Positions 35,404 to 47,600 of a stretch of DNA of 64,000 bases are shown one piece after another (position 1 is the stretch's first letter; each line of letters opens with the position of its first letter). A program made the translations under genes and the position numbers. The notes beneath the pieces were generated by a model. That model had not been told where the DNA came from. It did not search any database and saw only the letters and a program-made list of their open reading frames with translations. The DNA lies in assembly GCA_028671895.1 (NCBI GenBank), contig CM053799.1:45385455-45449454 (forward strand), read 5' to 3'. The DNA comes from Oenanthe sinensis. Taxonomy: Eukaryota; Streptophyta; Magnoliopsida; Apiales; Apiaceae.

Positions 35404-35900
35404 AAATGGCCCAAAATGGCACATTTTTATAAAATAATGCCCAAAATGTTTATGGCCCTATATGTCACTCCAAGACCCAAGATAGTGTAGAGTTTTGCTA
35501 TTTATGTATTTTGAGTTCAAATTTTGAGGTTTCAAATGCATATTTTTAATTAATATGTTTTAAAATTAAACATGTATCATAATTCAACGATTTTTAATAT
35601 TTTAGGGTTCAATAAATCATAATTTGGGTTTTAAAAATATTTTAAAAAAATTTGCTCAAAACTCAACTTAAAGTAGCGTTTTGCCCTTAAACTCAACTTA
35701 AAATAACATTTTGCCCTAAAACCCAACTTAAAGTAGCGTTTTAGCTGGCAAAACACAACTTTAAGTCACGTTTTGACAAAAAAAATGAAAAAAATTCAAA
35801 CGCGACACGATCTTGCATTTTCAATAAAACTCAACTTTATGTAACGTTTTGGAGTGACATTTTAGGTCATTCCATCCGGTTGTGTCATTTTGGACATTTA
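35404..35900. mobile_element. Inverted-repeat element with an internal CAACTTAAAGTAGCGTTTT minisatellite
   Basis: The ends are inverted: ATGGCCCAAAATGGCAC (35406) against GTGTCATTTTGGACAT (about 35882-35897), then GTCACTCC (35465) against GGAGTGAC (about 35852). Inside are four to five units of about 30-40 bp with (A)ACTCAACTTAAAGTARCGTTTTG variants (about 35657-35850). The TIR type resembles Mutator-like MITEs, but no 9-bp duplication was confirmed. Confidence 0.65.
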
Positions 35901-36859
35901 ATATTATAATAATGACACATAGAGCCATTACCCATCACCCATCGCAATTAATATGGCCACGGAGGGAATATTCTTAAGCAAGAACAATGAAAGGCCTGCT
36001 ACGCCAACATAAGAATTAACCAAGAGATGTTAATTAATGCACATGGATCGATCAAATAGGCTACGATACTCGTTGAAAGCCTTTTAGATTGTGTCTCGGA
36101 ACATTTATTTGATCAAATCCAGAATTTCAAATGAAATTTATGTTCCCAAACAGACCATCATCTAAATCAGCTACCTAAAGTAAGAACAAAGGAAAATTAT
36201 CGCTCTGTCGAAACAACTAGATAGATACATTTTCTAGTATGACCCAAGTCCTAACCACCTAAGATTGATACGTTGAAAAAAAATATCTATTTAGGTTTTT
36301 TTTTTAGAAGATAAGTACTTAGTTTTCAATGTATGCTAAATCAAACACCCTCGACGTGTCTAGTTCTTGTGATCAGCAACTCCATCAATATACACAGAAT
36401 TCAGATTCAGAAAAAGAAATTTCTTGCTAGCCTAACCGTGACAGAGTTCAAGTCAAGTCGGATTCGCTAATGCACACAATTTATACAAAAAAATTGTTCA
36501 TACAAAAAAATGCGACTTAACAGAGGTGCAGACTACAAACATGTATATCATCCGTAAGGGGCGGAGTTACATATGTAGACAGTGGGATTATATACATATA
36601 TTTTATATTGAAATTTTTTTATACATGACAAAATTTCTATGGAAAATTTTATATTTAGTACTGATTGGAGAATATATGTTCTACATTATATTTCGTTTAA
36701 TATATATTGAAGAATATATATGACTCCAATTTGTACTCCATTGAATTCAACCCTATATTCATATACATTTTTTATATTGAAAATTTTTAACCCCCGTCAT
36801 TTCATATACATTTTTTATATTGAATTCTTTTTAACCCGATCAAAATAAAATTATCATAG
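35901..36859. other. Intergenic, AT-rich
   Basis: No gene. A short direct repeat (CATATACATTTTTTATATTGAA) is at about 36760 and 36803, with a weaker copy near 36593. It ends with CATAG (36855-36859), the left target-duplication copy of Element C. Confidence 0.65.
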
Positions 36860-37054
36860 TGTCAAAAGATGAAGCTTATCTGCATTGAAAAGGAAGAAGA
36901 AGAAGTTTGTATATTGAATAAGAATGTTCAAAACATTACATATACTAGAGCTGGATATATATAGGCAATAACATAACAGCTGTACAGTAACTAACTAGTA
37001 ACAAACTTGGTCAACTGTGTCTTTGACTTATTATTACTATTAGTATATGTAACA
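36860..37054 (-). repeat. Element C 3' LTR
   Basis: 195 bp. On the - strand it runs TGTTACATATAC to CTTTTGACA. It is preceded (- strand sense) by the polypurine tract TTGAGGGGGGA. The final gag-pol frame runs into this LTR and stops at 36991. Confidence 0.93.
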
Positions 37055-40000
37055 TCCCCCCTCAAGTTGGATGTCTGAAATAGGTCACAGACATTCAACT
37101 TGGAGCTAAGAGAAGCAAGCACGGCAGCCCCCACAGCCTTTGTGAACATATCTGCATGTTGCACCGAGGTAGGAATATAAGCAGGAAGAATGATTCCTTT
37201 TTCAATGTTTTCTCTCACCAAGTGGCAATCGATCTCAATGTGCTTGGTACGTTCATGATATACTGGATTAGAGGCAATGTATATGGCAAATTTGGAATCA
37301 CAATAGAATGAAACAGGAAGAGTAGGAAAGACTAGTAGATCTTTAAACACTACCACCAACCATATTACTTCACAACAAGTATCAGCCATGGACCTATATT
37401 CAGCCTCTGCCGATGACCTTGAAATGGTGTGTTGCTTCTTACACTTCCATGAAACCAATGAACTTCCAAGCAAGACACAGTACCCTGTTAATGAGTGCCT
37501 AGATATGGGATCACCCCCTCAATTTGAATCACAGAAGGCAGTTAAGTTGAGAGTGGATGTCGCAGAAATGAGTAGACCTTGTCCAGGAGCCTGCTTAATA
37601 TACCTCAGAACACGAAACACAGCATGAATATGATCAAACCTGGGAGAGTTCATAAACTGAGATAGAACATGAACAGCATAGGAGAGATCAGGCCTGGTGA
37701 TGGTTAGGTAAATCAGCCTGCCAACCAGTTGCCGATAAGTGGAGGCATCCAGAGTAGACAATAGAGGAGATGTATTATCAAGCAACTTATGATTCTGTTC
37801 AATAGGAAGCACAGATGGTTTGGCACCAGTAAATCCAGTATCCCGGAGAAGATCCAAGGCATATTTCCGTTGGTTGAGGTAAAATCCCTGAGAAGATCTA
37901 GCCACCTCAATACCAAGAAAGTATTTGAGGGGTCCAAGATCCTTGAGTTTAAACAAAAAATTGAGGTAAAGTTTGACATCAGCAATCAAGGTCTCAGAAG
38001 AACCAGTGATGAGAATATCATCCACATAGATGAGCACAACTACAAACGCATTGGATTTCTTAAGAATGAATAAACTATTATAACTAGGAGACTGCAGAAA
38101 CTCATACTTTTTCAAGGCTGTGAAGAGTTTGACAAACCAACATCGAGGCGCCTGTTTGAGACCATAAATCGATTTTCGGAGGTGACAGACCAAATTCTGT
38201 AAATTAGAAGGACACTTGGACGACAAGAATGTATAACCAGGAGGCAGCTTCATGTACACTGTCTCTCGTATATCACCATTTAAGAAAGCATTGTTAACAT
38301 CCATGTGATAGACATACCAGTTATGAACAGCTGTTGCTATTAAGAGAAGCCTCATTGTGATCATCTTAGCCACGGGAGCAAATGTGTCAAAATAATCAAC
38401 TCCATGAGTTTGGGTGAAACCCTTAGCCACAAGTCTGGCTTTGTAGCGTTCAACTGAACCATCGGGAAAGTACTTTACCTTAAACAACCATTTGCAATCA
38501 ACAATATAGTGATCATGAGGTCTTGAAACTAAATCCCAAGTGTGATTATTTTCAAGGGCTGTGATTTCAGCTTTCATTGCTTGAAACCAATGAGGATGTG
38601 GAGCAGCTTGATTGAAGGTGTAGGGAGTTGGGATCTTTGATATTACAGAGAGGTAGGCTTGATATGTGGGAGTAAACTGGGAATAAGTCAAATGATTCTG
38701 TATAGGATAAGTAACAGAGGAAGAAACCTTACCTTCATTCACTGAGAGAGAGGAAGATGGTAATACAGCAGGTAACCCAGTAAAATCCTTAAATCTGGCA
38801 GGTAACTGTTTGGTTCTAGTAGGTCTAGGTGGTAAATTACCACTTGACTCCACTGAATTTTGAGTAACATGTGGAGAAGAGTGTGTGACATCTGGTATAT
38901 GAGATGAGGGAAGAGTAATAGCAGGAGAAGATTGATCATCAACTGCAGGACTCAAAGGAAATAAAGATGAAGTAACAGGTGTGCCGGTTGAAGAGGTATG
39001 AAAAGGAAATTTGGTTTCAACAAAGTGCACATCACTTGAATAAAAACACTTTATGTTATCAAGATTAAGGATTTTATAGTCTTTCTTGCCAAATGGATAA
39101 CCCAAAAACACTCCTTTAACTGCCTTGGATTCAAGTTTATCATGAATATTTAATTTTGTGGCATAACACAGACATCCAAAAGCTATAAGATGCAGGTAAT
39201 TAGGAGTAGTGTTATATAACAGTTCAAAAGGAGATTTGAAATTAAGAGATTTAACAAGCAACATATTGATGATATGTGTGGCTTTGAGAACAAAGTCACC
39301 CCAAAAAGAATTTGGCAAGTTTGATCGGAATTTCAAAGCTCGGGTTACACTTAAGAGATGTTGATGTTTTCTTTCAACTTGGCCATTCTGTTGAGGTGTG
39401 GCAGGGCGGGTTGTGTGATGAAGAATACCTAAGGACTTAAAGTATTCTTGAACTTCATAATTTGTAAATTCAGTGCCATTGTCAGATCTTATAATCTGAA
39501 TAGACTTTTTAAATTGAGTTTTGACAAAAGAGATGAAATTCAGAATTAAAGATGGAACTTGAGTTTTATGAGAGAATAAAAACAGTCAAGTAGCCTTGGA
39601 ATAATCATCTACAATGGTGAGAAAGTAATTGAAATTGTTATGAGTGGGTTGTTTATATGGCCCCCAGACATCTAAGTGAATCAACTCAAAGATGGAGGCA
39701 CTAGTGTGGGTACTAGCTGGAAAAGAAAGTCTGTGTTGCTTAGCATAATGACAAGTATCACAATCAGTAAAACTGAGAGAACTGATATTAACACCAGGAA
39801 TTCTATTTAAGATGGCTGTAGAAGGGTGACCCAATCTACTATGCCACAACAGAGCAGTTTCAGCATGAATTACATTGCAATTGACTGTGTCATTGATTCT
39901 AAGAACAGAATTACTAAGAATACTAGACTGAACAGAGTCTTTAGACAAACTACTAGATTCCTGAACTAGTTGAGAAACATGCAGCTTGTAGAGTCCATCT

Positions 40001-41574
40001 TGAATATTACCAATCTTTCTCTCCCTCTTCAAGGTAAGGTCCTGCAAAATGCAGGCAGTAGGAGAGAAAACAAGTGTAGATGAAGTAGTAGTTAGAAGTT
40101 TAGCAACAGAAATCAAGTTATAGTTGAAATCTGGAACACATAAAACTTCATAGAGAATAATGTCAGATGTCAACTGAACATTGCCAATATGTGTAATAGA
40201 TACTGTTTTACCATCAGGCAAGAACAAGTCAGCTTGAAGAGGTGTAACATTAGTCATAAGCTGTTTGTGGCAGGTAATATGATTAGTAGCCCCAGAGTCC
40301 AGGATCCAGGTTTCATATGGAGTCTTATCATTAGTCAACACAGAATGCACAGAAACAGTGGAACAAGAAAAGGAGTTACCAGTCATTTGTGAATCTGTAG
40401 GAGACATATTCCAGGTGGTGCTCTGTCTGAGAGTGTCCTGAATCATTCTAGACAACTGTTGACACTGAGCATCTGTAAATCCCATAGTTGCATTGGATAC
40501 TGGAACCTCATTGTTGACATTACCAGTGGTAGAATGATTGCCATTAAGTTGTGCATGAGCCTTCACTTGTTGAGTAGAGTAGAGTTTCTTTAGCTTGGGC
40601 TTAGGTTTACCAAAAAGTATGTGCCAGTCTGGATAGCCATGGAGACAGAAGCACTTGTCCTTAACATGGCCAGGATTATGACAGTAGTCACAGTAGGTGC
40701 TAGTATCAGTAGATTGTTTCTTTTGAGTGCCAACAGAGGAATGTGACTGCTGACTAGCATTCTTAAACTTCAACAAGTTATTATACTTAACATTCATGGC
40801 CATACTTTCAGATATAGGAGATTGAGGAGTCTGAGTAAATTCCCTCTGAGATTCCTCTTGCAAAAGTAATGAATAAGCTTGACTGAGAGTAGGTATAGGT
40901 TGCAACATCAACAGTTGCCCCCTAATAGCAGTATAGCGATCACCAAGTCCCATTAGAAACTGACTTAACTTCATCATATTTTCATATGTGTCCAATTTCT
41001 GAACATTGCCACAAGAGCAGTTGCTAGAAGTACAAGTACACTTAGGCAAAAGATTGAGATTGTCTATTTCAACCATAAGAGTTCTAAATTTGGTGAAATA
41101 AGCAGTAATACTCATAGATCCTTGCTGTAACGAGGTAAGGTCTTTTCGTAAGTGAAAAACTCGAGGCAAATTTGATTGAGAGAAACGTACGGCAAGATCA
41201 TCCCAAATGTCCTTAGTAGTAGTAAAATAGGTTACACTATCTCTAATATCCACTGACATAGAGTTAAGTAACCAGGATAGCACCATATTGTTACATCTTG
41301 ACCAGACAGCATACTGACTCAATGTAGCAGGAGGTTTAGGCAAAGTGCCATCAATCATGCCGAGTTTCATTTTTGCAGACAAAGCTATTGAAATAGACCG
41401 ACTCCATTGAATGTAATTCTGTTCAGTAAGTAATTGAGTAACTAGTGGAGTACCTAGATTATCTGAATTTTGTAAATAGTACGGATGATTAACATCAATC
41501 ACCGATGAAACAGAAGATCCAGTAGTAGCTCCAATAGTTGCAGCAGCATATGAAGCTGTTAGGGATATATTCAT
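36991..41574 (-). pseudogene. gag-pol: Element C gag-pol polyprotein, 5' end displaced and two stops
   Basis: One frame from 41574 down to 36991. gag core, then zinc knuckle CDYCHNPGHVKDKC (about 40690). Protease WILDSGATNHITC (about 40290). Pre-integrase LLWHSRLGHPS with CDTCHYAKQ. Integrase begins HLDVWGPY. RT has YVDDILITG (about 38005-38031) and HMDVNNAFLNG. RNase H has SSAEAEYRSMA. There are only two in-frame TGA codons, at 39586-39588 (integrase) and 37519-37521 (before the last RNase H segment), with no frameshift in about 4.5 kb. The first codons seen here (41557-41574) come from the LTR of Element D: the true start codon is at 54230-54232, 8 bp from the insertion junction. Dead, but otherwise well preserved. 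Confidence 0.92.
37055..37067 (-). promoter_or_regulatory. Element C polypurine tract
   Basis: On the - strand CAACTTGAGGGGGGA, directly before the 3' LTR: the plus-strand priming site. Confidence 0.85.
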
Positions 41575-41653
41575 TTGATGATGTACAAAATACTAGAACA
41601 GGGTCTAGATTAGTTTATCTGTAATAAGTCTTTCTAGTCTCTGAAATGAATAA

Positions 41654-41846
41654 TCAGAGTCTAGATGGTCAACATTCATGTTACTTGTACTTAGAAGAAT
41701 TTCTGTAGAGAGTGAAACCAGAGTTGGCATGAAGATCAGAGTCTGGAAGGTGATCAGAGTCTATAGACTATCAGAGTCTGTGATCTATCAGAGTCTACAT
41801 GTGATCAGAGTCTGAAGATCATCAGAGTCTGAAGATTTCAGAGTCT
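41654..41846 (+). repeat. TCAGAGTCT motif array in Element D 5' LTR
   Basis: Eight exact copies of TCAGAGTCT in 193 bp, the last seven at spacings of about 12-25 bp, mostly preceded by GA or TA (GATCAGAGTCT). The array lies about 190 bp upstream of the TATA box. Identical array in the 3' LTR at 53559-53751. The reverse complement is clustered upstream of ORF3 (48083-48188). Confidence 0.95.
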
Positions 41847-42031
41847 ATACAGTTAAGGATAAATTTGGAAGAAGATCACAGGAATGGAAAGTCTTCGAAG
41901 ATCAGGATAAATATATTGCAGATATGCTGTGGGAAAGAAAGAGAATTCTAGAAGGAAACTGTCAACTAATAATTAGGAATTCTATTCCTATTGTAATTTA
42001 TCTTTCTGTTATTAGTTGATAGGCAGCTCTC

Positions 42032-42039
42032 TATATAAA
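42032..42039 (+). promoter_or_regulatory. Element D LTR TATA box
   Basis: TATATAAA in the context CTCTCTATATAAACTC, repeated at 53937-53944 in the 3' LTR. It is the only good TATA box between the motif array and the LTR end. Confidence 0.75.
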
Positions 42040-42287
42040 CTCTATGTAACCTAATTGTAAAGGTGTGGAAGTCGAAACATAATCATCTGAGTGAAATTTT
42101 GTGAGAGCATAGAAATAGAGAGAGTTGCTGTGATAAACACAGAGAAGCTGCTAGGGTTTGTGTACACCCTAGGAGAGTTTTGTATTCACAAATCAATAAT
42201 ACAAAACAGTACTTATTCATATTTTTATGTTTGAGTTTGTTCTTAATTTGATTTTAAATCGGGCAGAAAAGACATACAAGTATTCAA

Positions 42288-42302
42288 CCCCCCCCCCCCC
42301 CC
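42288..42302 (+). repeat. Poly-C tract near LTR end
   Basis: 15 C here against 7 C in the 3' LTR (54193-54199). This 8-bp difference is the whole length difference between the two LTRs. It may be slippage in the element or during assembly. Confidence 0.9.
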
Positions 42303-42329
42303 TTCTACTTGTACGACTGGGAAAACAAT

Positions 42330-42342
42330 TGGTATCAGAGCC
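42330..42342 (+). promoter_or_regulatory. Element D primer binding site (initiator Met tRNA)
   Basis: TGGTATCAGAGCC two bases after the LTR end, 20 bp before the gag ATG. Confidence 0.95.
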
Positions 42343-42362
42343 AGGTTTAAAATCGATCAAAG

Positions 42363-44663
42363 ATGTCTGGAAACAAAGATGGCAATTCTAAGATTCCTAT
42401 GCTTAAGAGAAACGAGTTCACCCACTGGAAGGTTAAGATGCTGCACCATCTGGAAGCAACAGACCCTGACTATCTTGACAGGATTAATGAAGGACCCTTT
42501 GTGCCCTTAAAAATTGTGCCTCAAATCAATGAGGAAGGCAAAATAACTGAAGAACACCTCGTTGAGAAACCAAAGGCTGAATGGACAAAAGAGGACAAAG
42601 AAAATGTCCTTAAGGAGGCAAAAATAAAGAACATTCTCTTTAACAGTTTAGATTCTGTTCTAACTAACTGTGTCATATCATGCAAGACTGCTAAGGAGAT
42701 GTGGACAAAACTTGAGGTGCACTGTCAAGGGACTAAAGATGTCAAGAAGAATGCTAGGTCTTTGCTCATTCAAGAGTATGAGTACTTTGAAGCAAAATCT
42801 GGAGAATCTATCACTGAGATGTATGATAGGTTTACAAAACTCCTGAATGAGATGGCTATGCTTGGTAAGGTTTATGATTCTGAAGATACGAATACCAAGT
42901 TTCTGAGAGCACTTCCTGAAGAGTGGGACAATAAAACTACAGCCATAAGAGAAGCTAGAGATTTGGATGAACTAACTCTAGAAGAATTGTATGGCAGACT
43001 CAAGACATATGATTTGGAGATGCAACAGAGGAAGAATAAGAAGTCTGTGAAGACAAAATCTGTGGCACTCTTACTGGAGTCTGAGAAAGAATAACAGGAA
43101 CAACCCACAGAAGCTAGAATCAAGGATTCAAGGAAGAAGGGTAAAGATGTTGTGGAGTCAGAGTCTACTGACACAGACTCTGATTCTGATGAAGAGATTG
43201 ACCTAAGTCAAATGATGGCTATGTTTGCAAAAAAATTCAAAAGAATGAAATTTAACAAAAGAACTGGAAAATTTAGCAAGAGGCCATCATTCAAGAAGGA
43301 AGATGAGAAGGTTGAGAAGAGCAAGAGTACAATAATCAAACTTGACAAAGCAAAGGTCAAATGTTTCAACTGTGGAATATTGGGCCACTTTGCTAGTGAA
43401 TGCAGAAAGTCAAAAAGTCAAGGAAAAGGAAAAGCACTTCTATCAACTGGAAAGGATTGGGCAGATTCAAGCTCAGAGGATGAAATTGATTATGAAAATC
43501 TAGCACTGATGGCATCCTCCTCAAGAAAATCACAATCTCCCAAAGAACCCTCATCTCCTAAAACTCAGGTATCAATCTTTACTCCTGAATCCTTAATTAA
43601 TTTAGACTCTGATGGTATAGAAACTGTGCAAAGTGAGGTCAATAAAATAATGATAACATGTAGGTCTCTCACTAGTGAAAGTGAAAGGTTGAGAGAGGAA
43701 AATTTGACCTTGACTAAAAGGAATGATCATTTAGAGTCTGAGTTAATATTAATCGAACAATACAAAAAGGATTCTGAGAAACATAGTCATAACTACACTG
43801 AAATCTTGAAGGCCTATGACTATGTTAAGAAAGAACTAGAAGAAGAGAGACTCAAGTTTAGAGTCTGGACAGACTCTGGTAGAAAAGTTCAAGAAATTCT
43901 CAATAATCAAAATGTGTGTCAAACTGCTGGTCTAGGCTATGACAAGAGTCAAGACAAAAGACCTATTGTTGAGAATGATAACAGTGAAGAAGCTAGCCAA
44001 GTTAATAAGACTAAAGACAAAAGTACATTTGTTCCTGTTAAGTTTGTGACACCTAAAGAAAAATCTGAAACCACAAACTCATCTGTCATTAGTCCCCCTG
44101 TTGATAACAAAAAGACAGATGAAACAGGAGCAAATAACTCTAAGAAAAATATTAATATAGGGTACTTGTCTAAGTCAAAATTAAAAGAAAGGCTAGAGAA
44201 CTTATCAGAGTCTACCAAAACTAGGAGAAATAGGAATGGTAAGGAAGGAATTAATAAGGCAAACAATTACCAAAAGGATCCTAATGCTCCTAGAAAGAAG
44301 TGTTATAGATGTGGCAACCACAACCATTTGGCTATAGATTGTAAAGCAAAGATTGAGAAGAAATCAGAGTCTAGTCCTTCTCAGACTCTGAAAAGTCACT
44401 ACATACCACGGAAACCTTGTTATCACTGTGGTAGCATATTTCATTCTATATATATGTGTAGGGACTATCATGATTTGTATTACAATTTTTATGAGCTAAA
44501 ATCTTCTATTGATAAGAGTTGGTATGACACTGATAAGACTCCACCACAGTCTAGAGCAACAAAAGAGACAGGTAAGCCAAAGGTGAAAATTATTAAGCCT
44601 GTTTCTCCTAAAAATAGTAGAAAAGGATCCAAAACTGTTTGGGTCCTCAAAACATCTAACTAG
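42363..44663 (+). CDS. gag: Element D gag, one internal stop
   Basis: Structural capsid/nucleocapsid polyprotein of the element, acting in cytoplasmic virus-like particles. ATG 42363 (MSGNKDGNSKIPMLKRNEF) follows the primer site. The copia gag core runs to about residue 240 (FTHWKVKMLHHLEA, SCKTAKEMWTKLE, ESITEMYDRFTKLLNEM). A single TAA at 43092-43094 interrupts the frame, which reopens at once. Three zinc knuckles of C-x2-C-x4-H-x4-C spacing follow: CFNCGILGHFASEC near codon 334, CYRCGNHNHLAIDC near codon 645 and CYHCGSIFHSIYMC near codon 684. Most copia gags have one, so three is unusual. The part between them is Ser/Glu/Lys-rich and coiled-coil-like. It ends at TAG 44661-44663, overlapping the -1 pol frame. 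The stop makes this copy probably non-autonomous. Confidence 0.9.
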
Positions 44664-47600
44664 TTGCTTTATGTATGCAGGGAGCTAGGGTAAAGAAAGT
44701 AACCCTAATCCTGGACAGTGGATGCTCAGGACATATGACTGGAAAGAAATCCCTGCTTACAGACTTTGAGGAAATGGCTGGCCCAGAAGTATCATTTGGA
44801 GATGGCAACAAAGGACAAACACTGGGATATGGCAAGATTGTACTTGGGAATGTCATCATTGAACAAGTAGCTCTAGTTGATGGCTTAAGGCATAATTTAA
44901 TAAGCATAAGTCAACTTGGAGACAAAGGTTACCATACTGGCTTTGACAACAAAGAGTGTCTTGTGACTAACAAAGAAACAGGCATTGTGGTTTTCAAAGG
45001 ACACAGACATGGTAACATTTATGAAGCCAGCTTGGAGGATTGCATAAACAATGAAGTCACATGTCTATACAGCAAGGCCTCAACTGAAGAAAGCTGGAAA
45101 TGGCACAAGAAACTGTCACACATCAACTTCAAAACACTCAACAAGTTGGTTAAACAGAATCTTGTAAGAGGATTACCACATGTTGATTTTGTACAAGATG
45201 GACTTTGTGAAGCATGTCAACTTGGAAAACAAAGGAAATCATCCTTCAAGAGCAAGACAATAAATACCATTTCTGAACCCTTTTGTTTACTACATCTTGA
45301 TTTATTTGGTCCAGTAAATGTTATGTCAATTAACAAAAATAAATATACTCTTATTATTGTAGATGATTTTACAAGATTCACATGGGTTTTCTTTCTACAT
45401 TCAAAGGATGAAGCTTCTCAACACATAATAAATCATATCACTTTTCTGGAAAGAAAATCAAAGAAAATAGTAAGAATTCTGAGGAGTGACAATGGTACTG
45501 AATTCAAGAATTCAATCATGGAGAACCACTGTGCATCAAAGGGAATTACTCAACAATTTTCTGCGCCAGGAACTCCTCAACAAAATGGAGTTGTGGAAAG
45601 AAAGAATAGGACACTCATAGAAGCTGCCAGAACAATGTTGGCAGAGTCTAAGCTGCCAGTATATTTTTGGGCTGAGGCAGTCAATACAGCATGTTTCACT
45701 CAAAACTGCACTCTAATAAACATGCATGGAAAGACTCCCTATGAAATGATAAAGGACAAGAAGCCAAGTGTAAAACACTTTCACATATTTGGATGCAAGT
45801 GTTATGTACTGAAAGTACATCCTGAAAATCTAAGCAAATTCGAAGCCAAGGCAGATGAATCAATCTTTCTTGGATATGCATCAAACACAAAAGCATTCAG
45901 AGTGTTTAATCTCAGAACCAAAATTGTTATGGAATCTATTCATGTTGCATTTGATGATAAAAAGTTTACAGGATTGCAGGATGAGTCAGAGTCTACTACA
46001 CTGGAATTTGAAAATCTAAAAAGTTCTGAGATAAATGAAGAAGAAGAGGATGAAGACCCTCAAACAACTCCTGAACCAACACAGGAATCTGCACACTCTG
46101 AGGGGGAGTCAGAAAATTCAACTCCAAATAATTCAGAGTCTAACAGGTCAGGGTCTACCCAGACAGAGTCTAGACAGATAGAGTCTAACTCATCAGGGTC
46201 TGGGTCAAGCAACTCTGAAGCCTTGTCAGAGTCAAGCAATTTAGGGGGAGCCTCTTCATTTGAATTTCACTCAAATACAGAAGATGCAAATGACTTAGGG
46301 GGAGCTTCAAGTTCAAGAACCAATCTTCCACCTGCTAGAAAATGGACAAGGAATCACACTCCTGATTTAATAATTGGTGATCCTGAGAGTGGTGTACAAA
46401 CAAGAACAACCACTCAAAATGAATGTCTTTATAGCTGTTTTCTCTCAAAGAATGAACCCAAGAAAATTGAGGAAGCCTTGCAAGACCCTGATTGGATTAT
46501 TGCAATGCAAGAAGAATTGAATGAATTTGAGAGAAATAAAGTGTGGAAACTTGTACCAAGACCTAGAAATAGATCAGTGGTTGGTGTAAAATGGGTGTAT
46601 AGAAATAAACTTGATGAGAATGGAACTGTAGTAAGAAATAAAGCAAGGCTAGTTGCAAAAGGATACTCACAGGAGGAAGGAATTGACTATGATGAAACTT
46701 TTGCACCAGTAGCAAGATTGGAAGCTATCAGAATGTTTCTTGCCTTTGCAGCTCATTCAAAATTCAAGGTGTATCAGATGGATGTGAAAAGTGCTTTCTT
46801 AAATGGAAAATTGGAAGAAGAAGTCTATGTGGAGCAACCACCAGGATTTGTTGATCCAAAGTTTCCTGATCATGTTTACAGGTTAGACAAGGCACTATAT
46901 GGATTAAAGCAAGCACCTAGAGCATGGTATGAAACTCTTTCAAAGTTCCTTCTTGAAAATGGATTCACAAGAGGTACCATTGACAAAACTCTCTTTATTA
47001 GAAAATATAAAGGTGATATTTTGCTTGTCCAAATTTATGTTGATGATATTATATTTGGATCTACTAATGATAATCTCTGTGAAAAGTTTAGTCAACTAAT
47101 GCAGTCAAATTATGAAATGAGCATGATGGGAGAATTAAACTTCTTTTTGGGGCTTCAAGTCAAACAGAATGATGATGGAATTTTCATCAATCAAACAAAG
47201 TATGTAAAAGAACTGTTGAAAAAGTTTGATATGCAAGATGCTGCATCTGCTAAAACTCCCATGTCAACAGCTACTAAGCTAGACTCTGACCCAAAGGGTA
47301 AGAAAGTTGACAACACTAGTTACAGAGGTATGATTGGCTCATTGTTATATTTAACTGCTAGTAGACCAGATATAATGTTTGCAACTTGTCTGTGTGCTAG
47401 ATTTCAAGCTGACCCTAGAGAATCACACTTAATAGCTGTGAAAAGAATTTTTAGATATCTCAAGGGGGCACAAACTCTTGGACTTTGGTATCCTAGAGAG
47501 TCAGATTTTTTTCTAATTGGCTATTCAGACTCTGACTATGCAGGATGCAAAGTAGATAGGAAAAGCACAACAGGACAGTGCCAGTTTCTTGGCAACAGAT

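Larger units (their letters stand above)
41557..42327 (+). repeat. Element D 5' LTR
   Basis: 771 bp, TGTTAGGGA...GAAAACA. Motif array 41654-41846, TATA box TATATAAA 42032-42039, 15-base C run (42288-42302) near the end. Confidence 0.97.
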
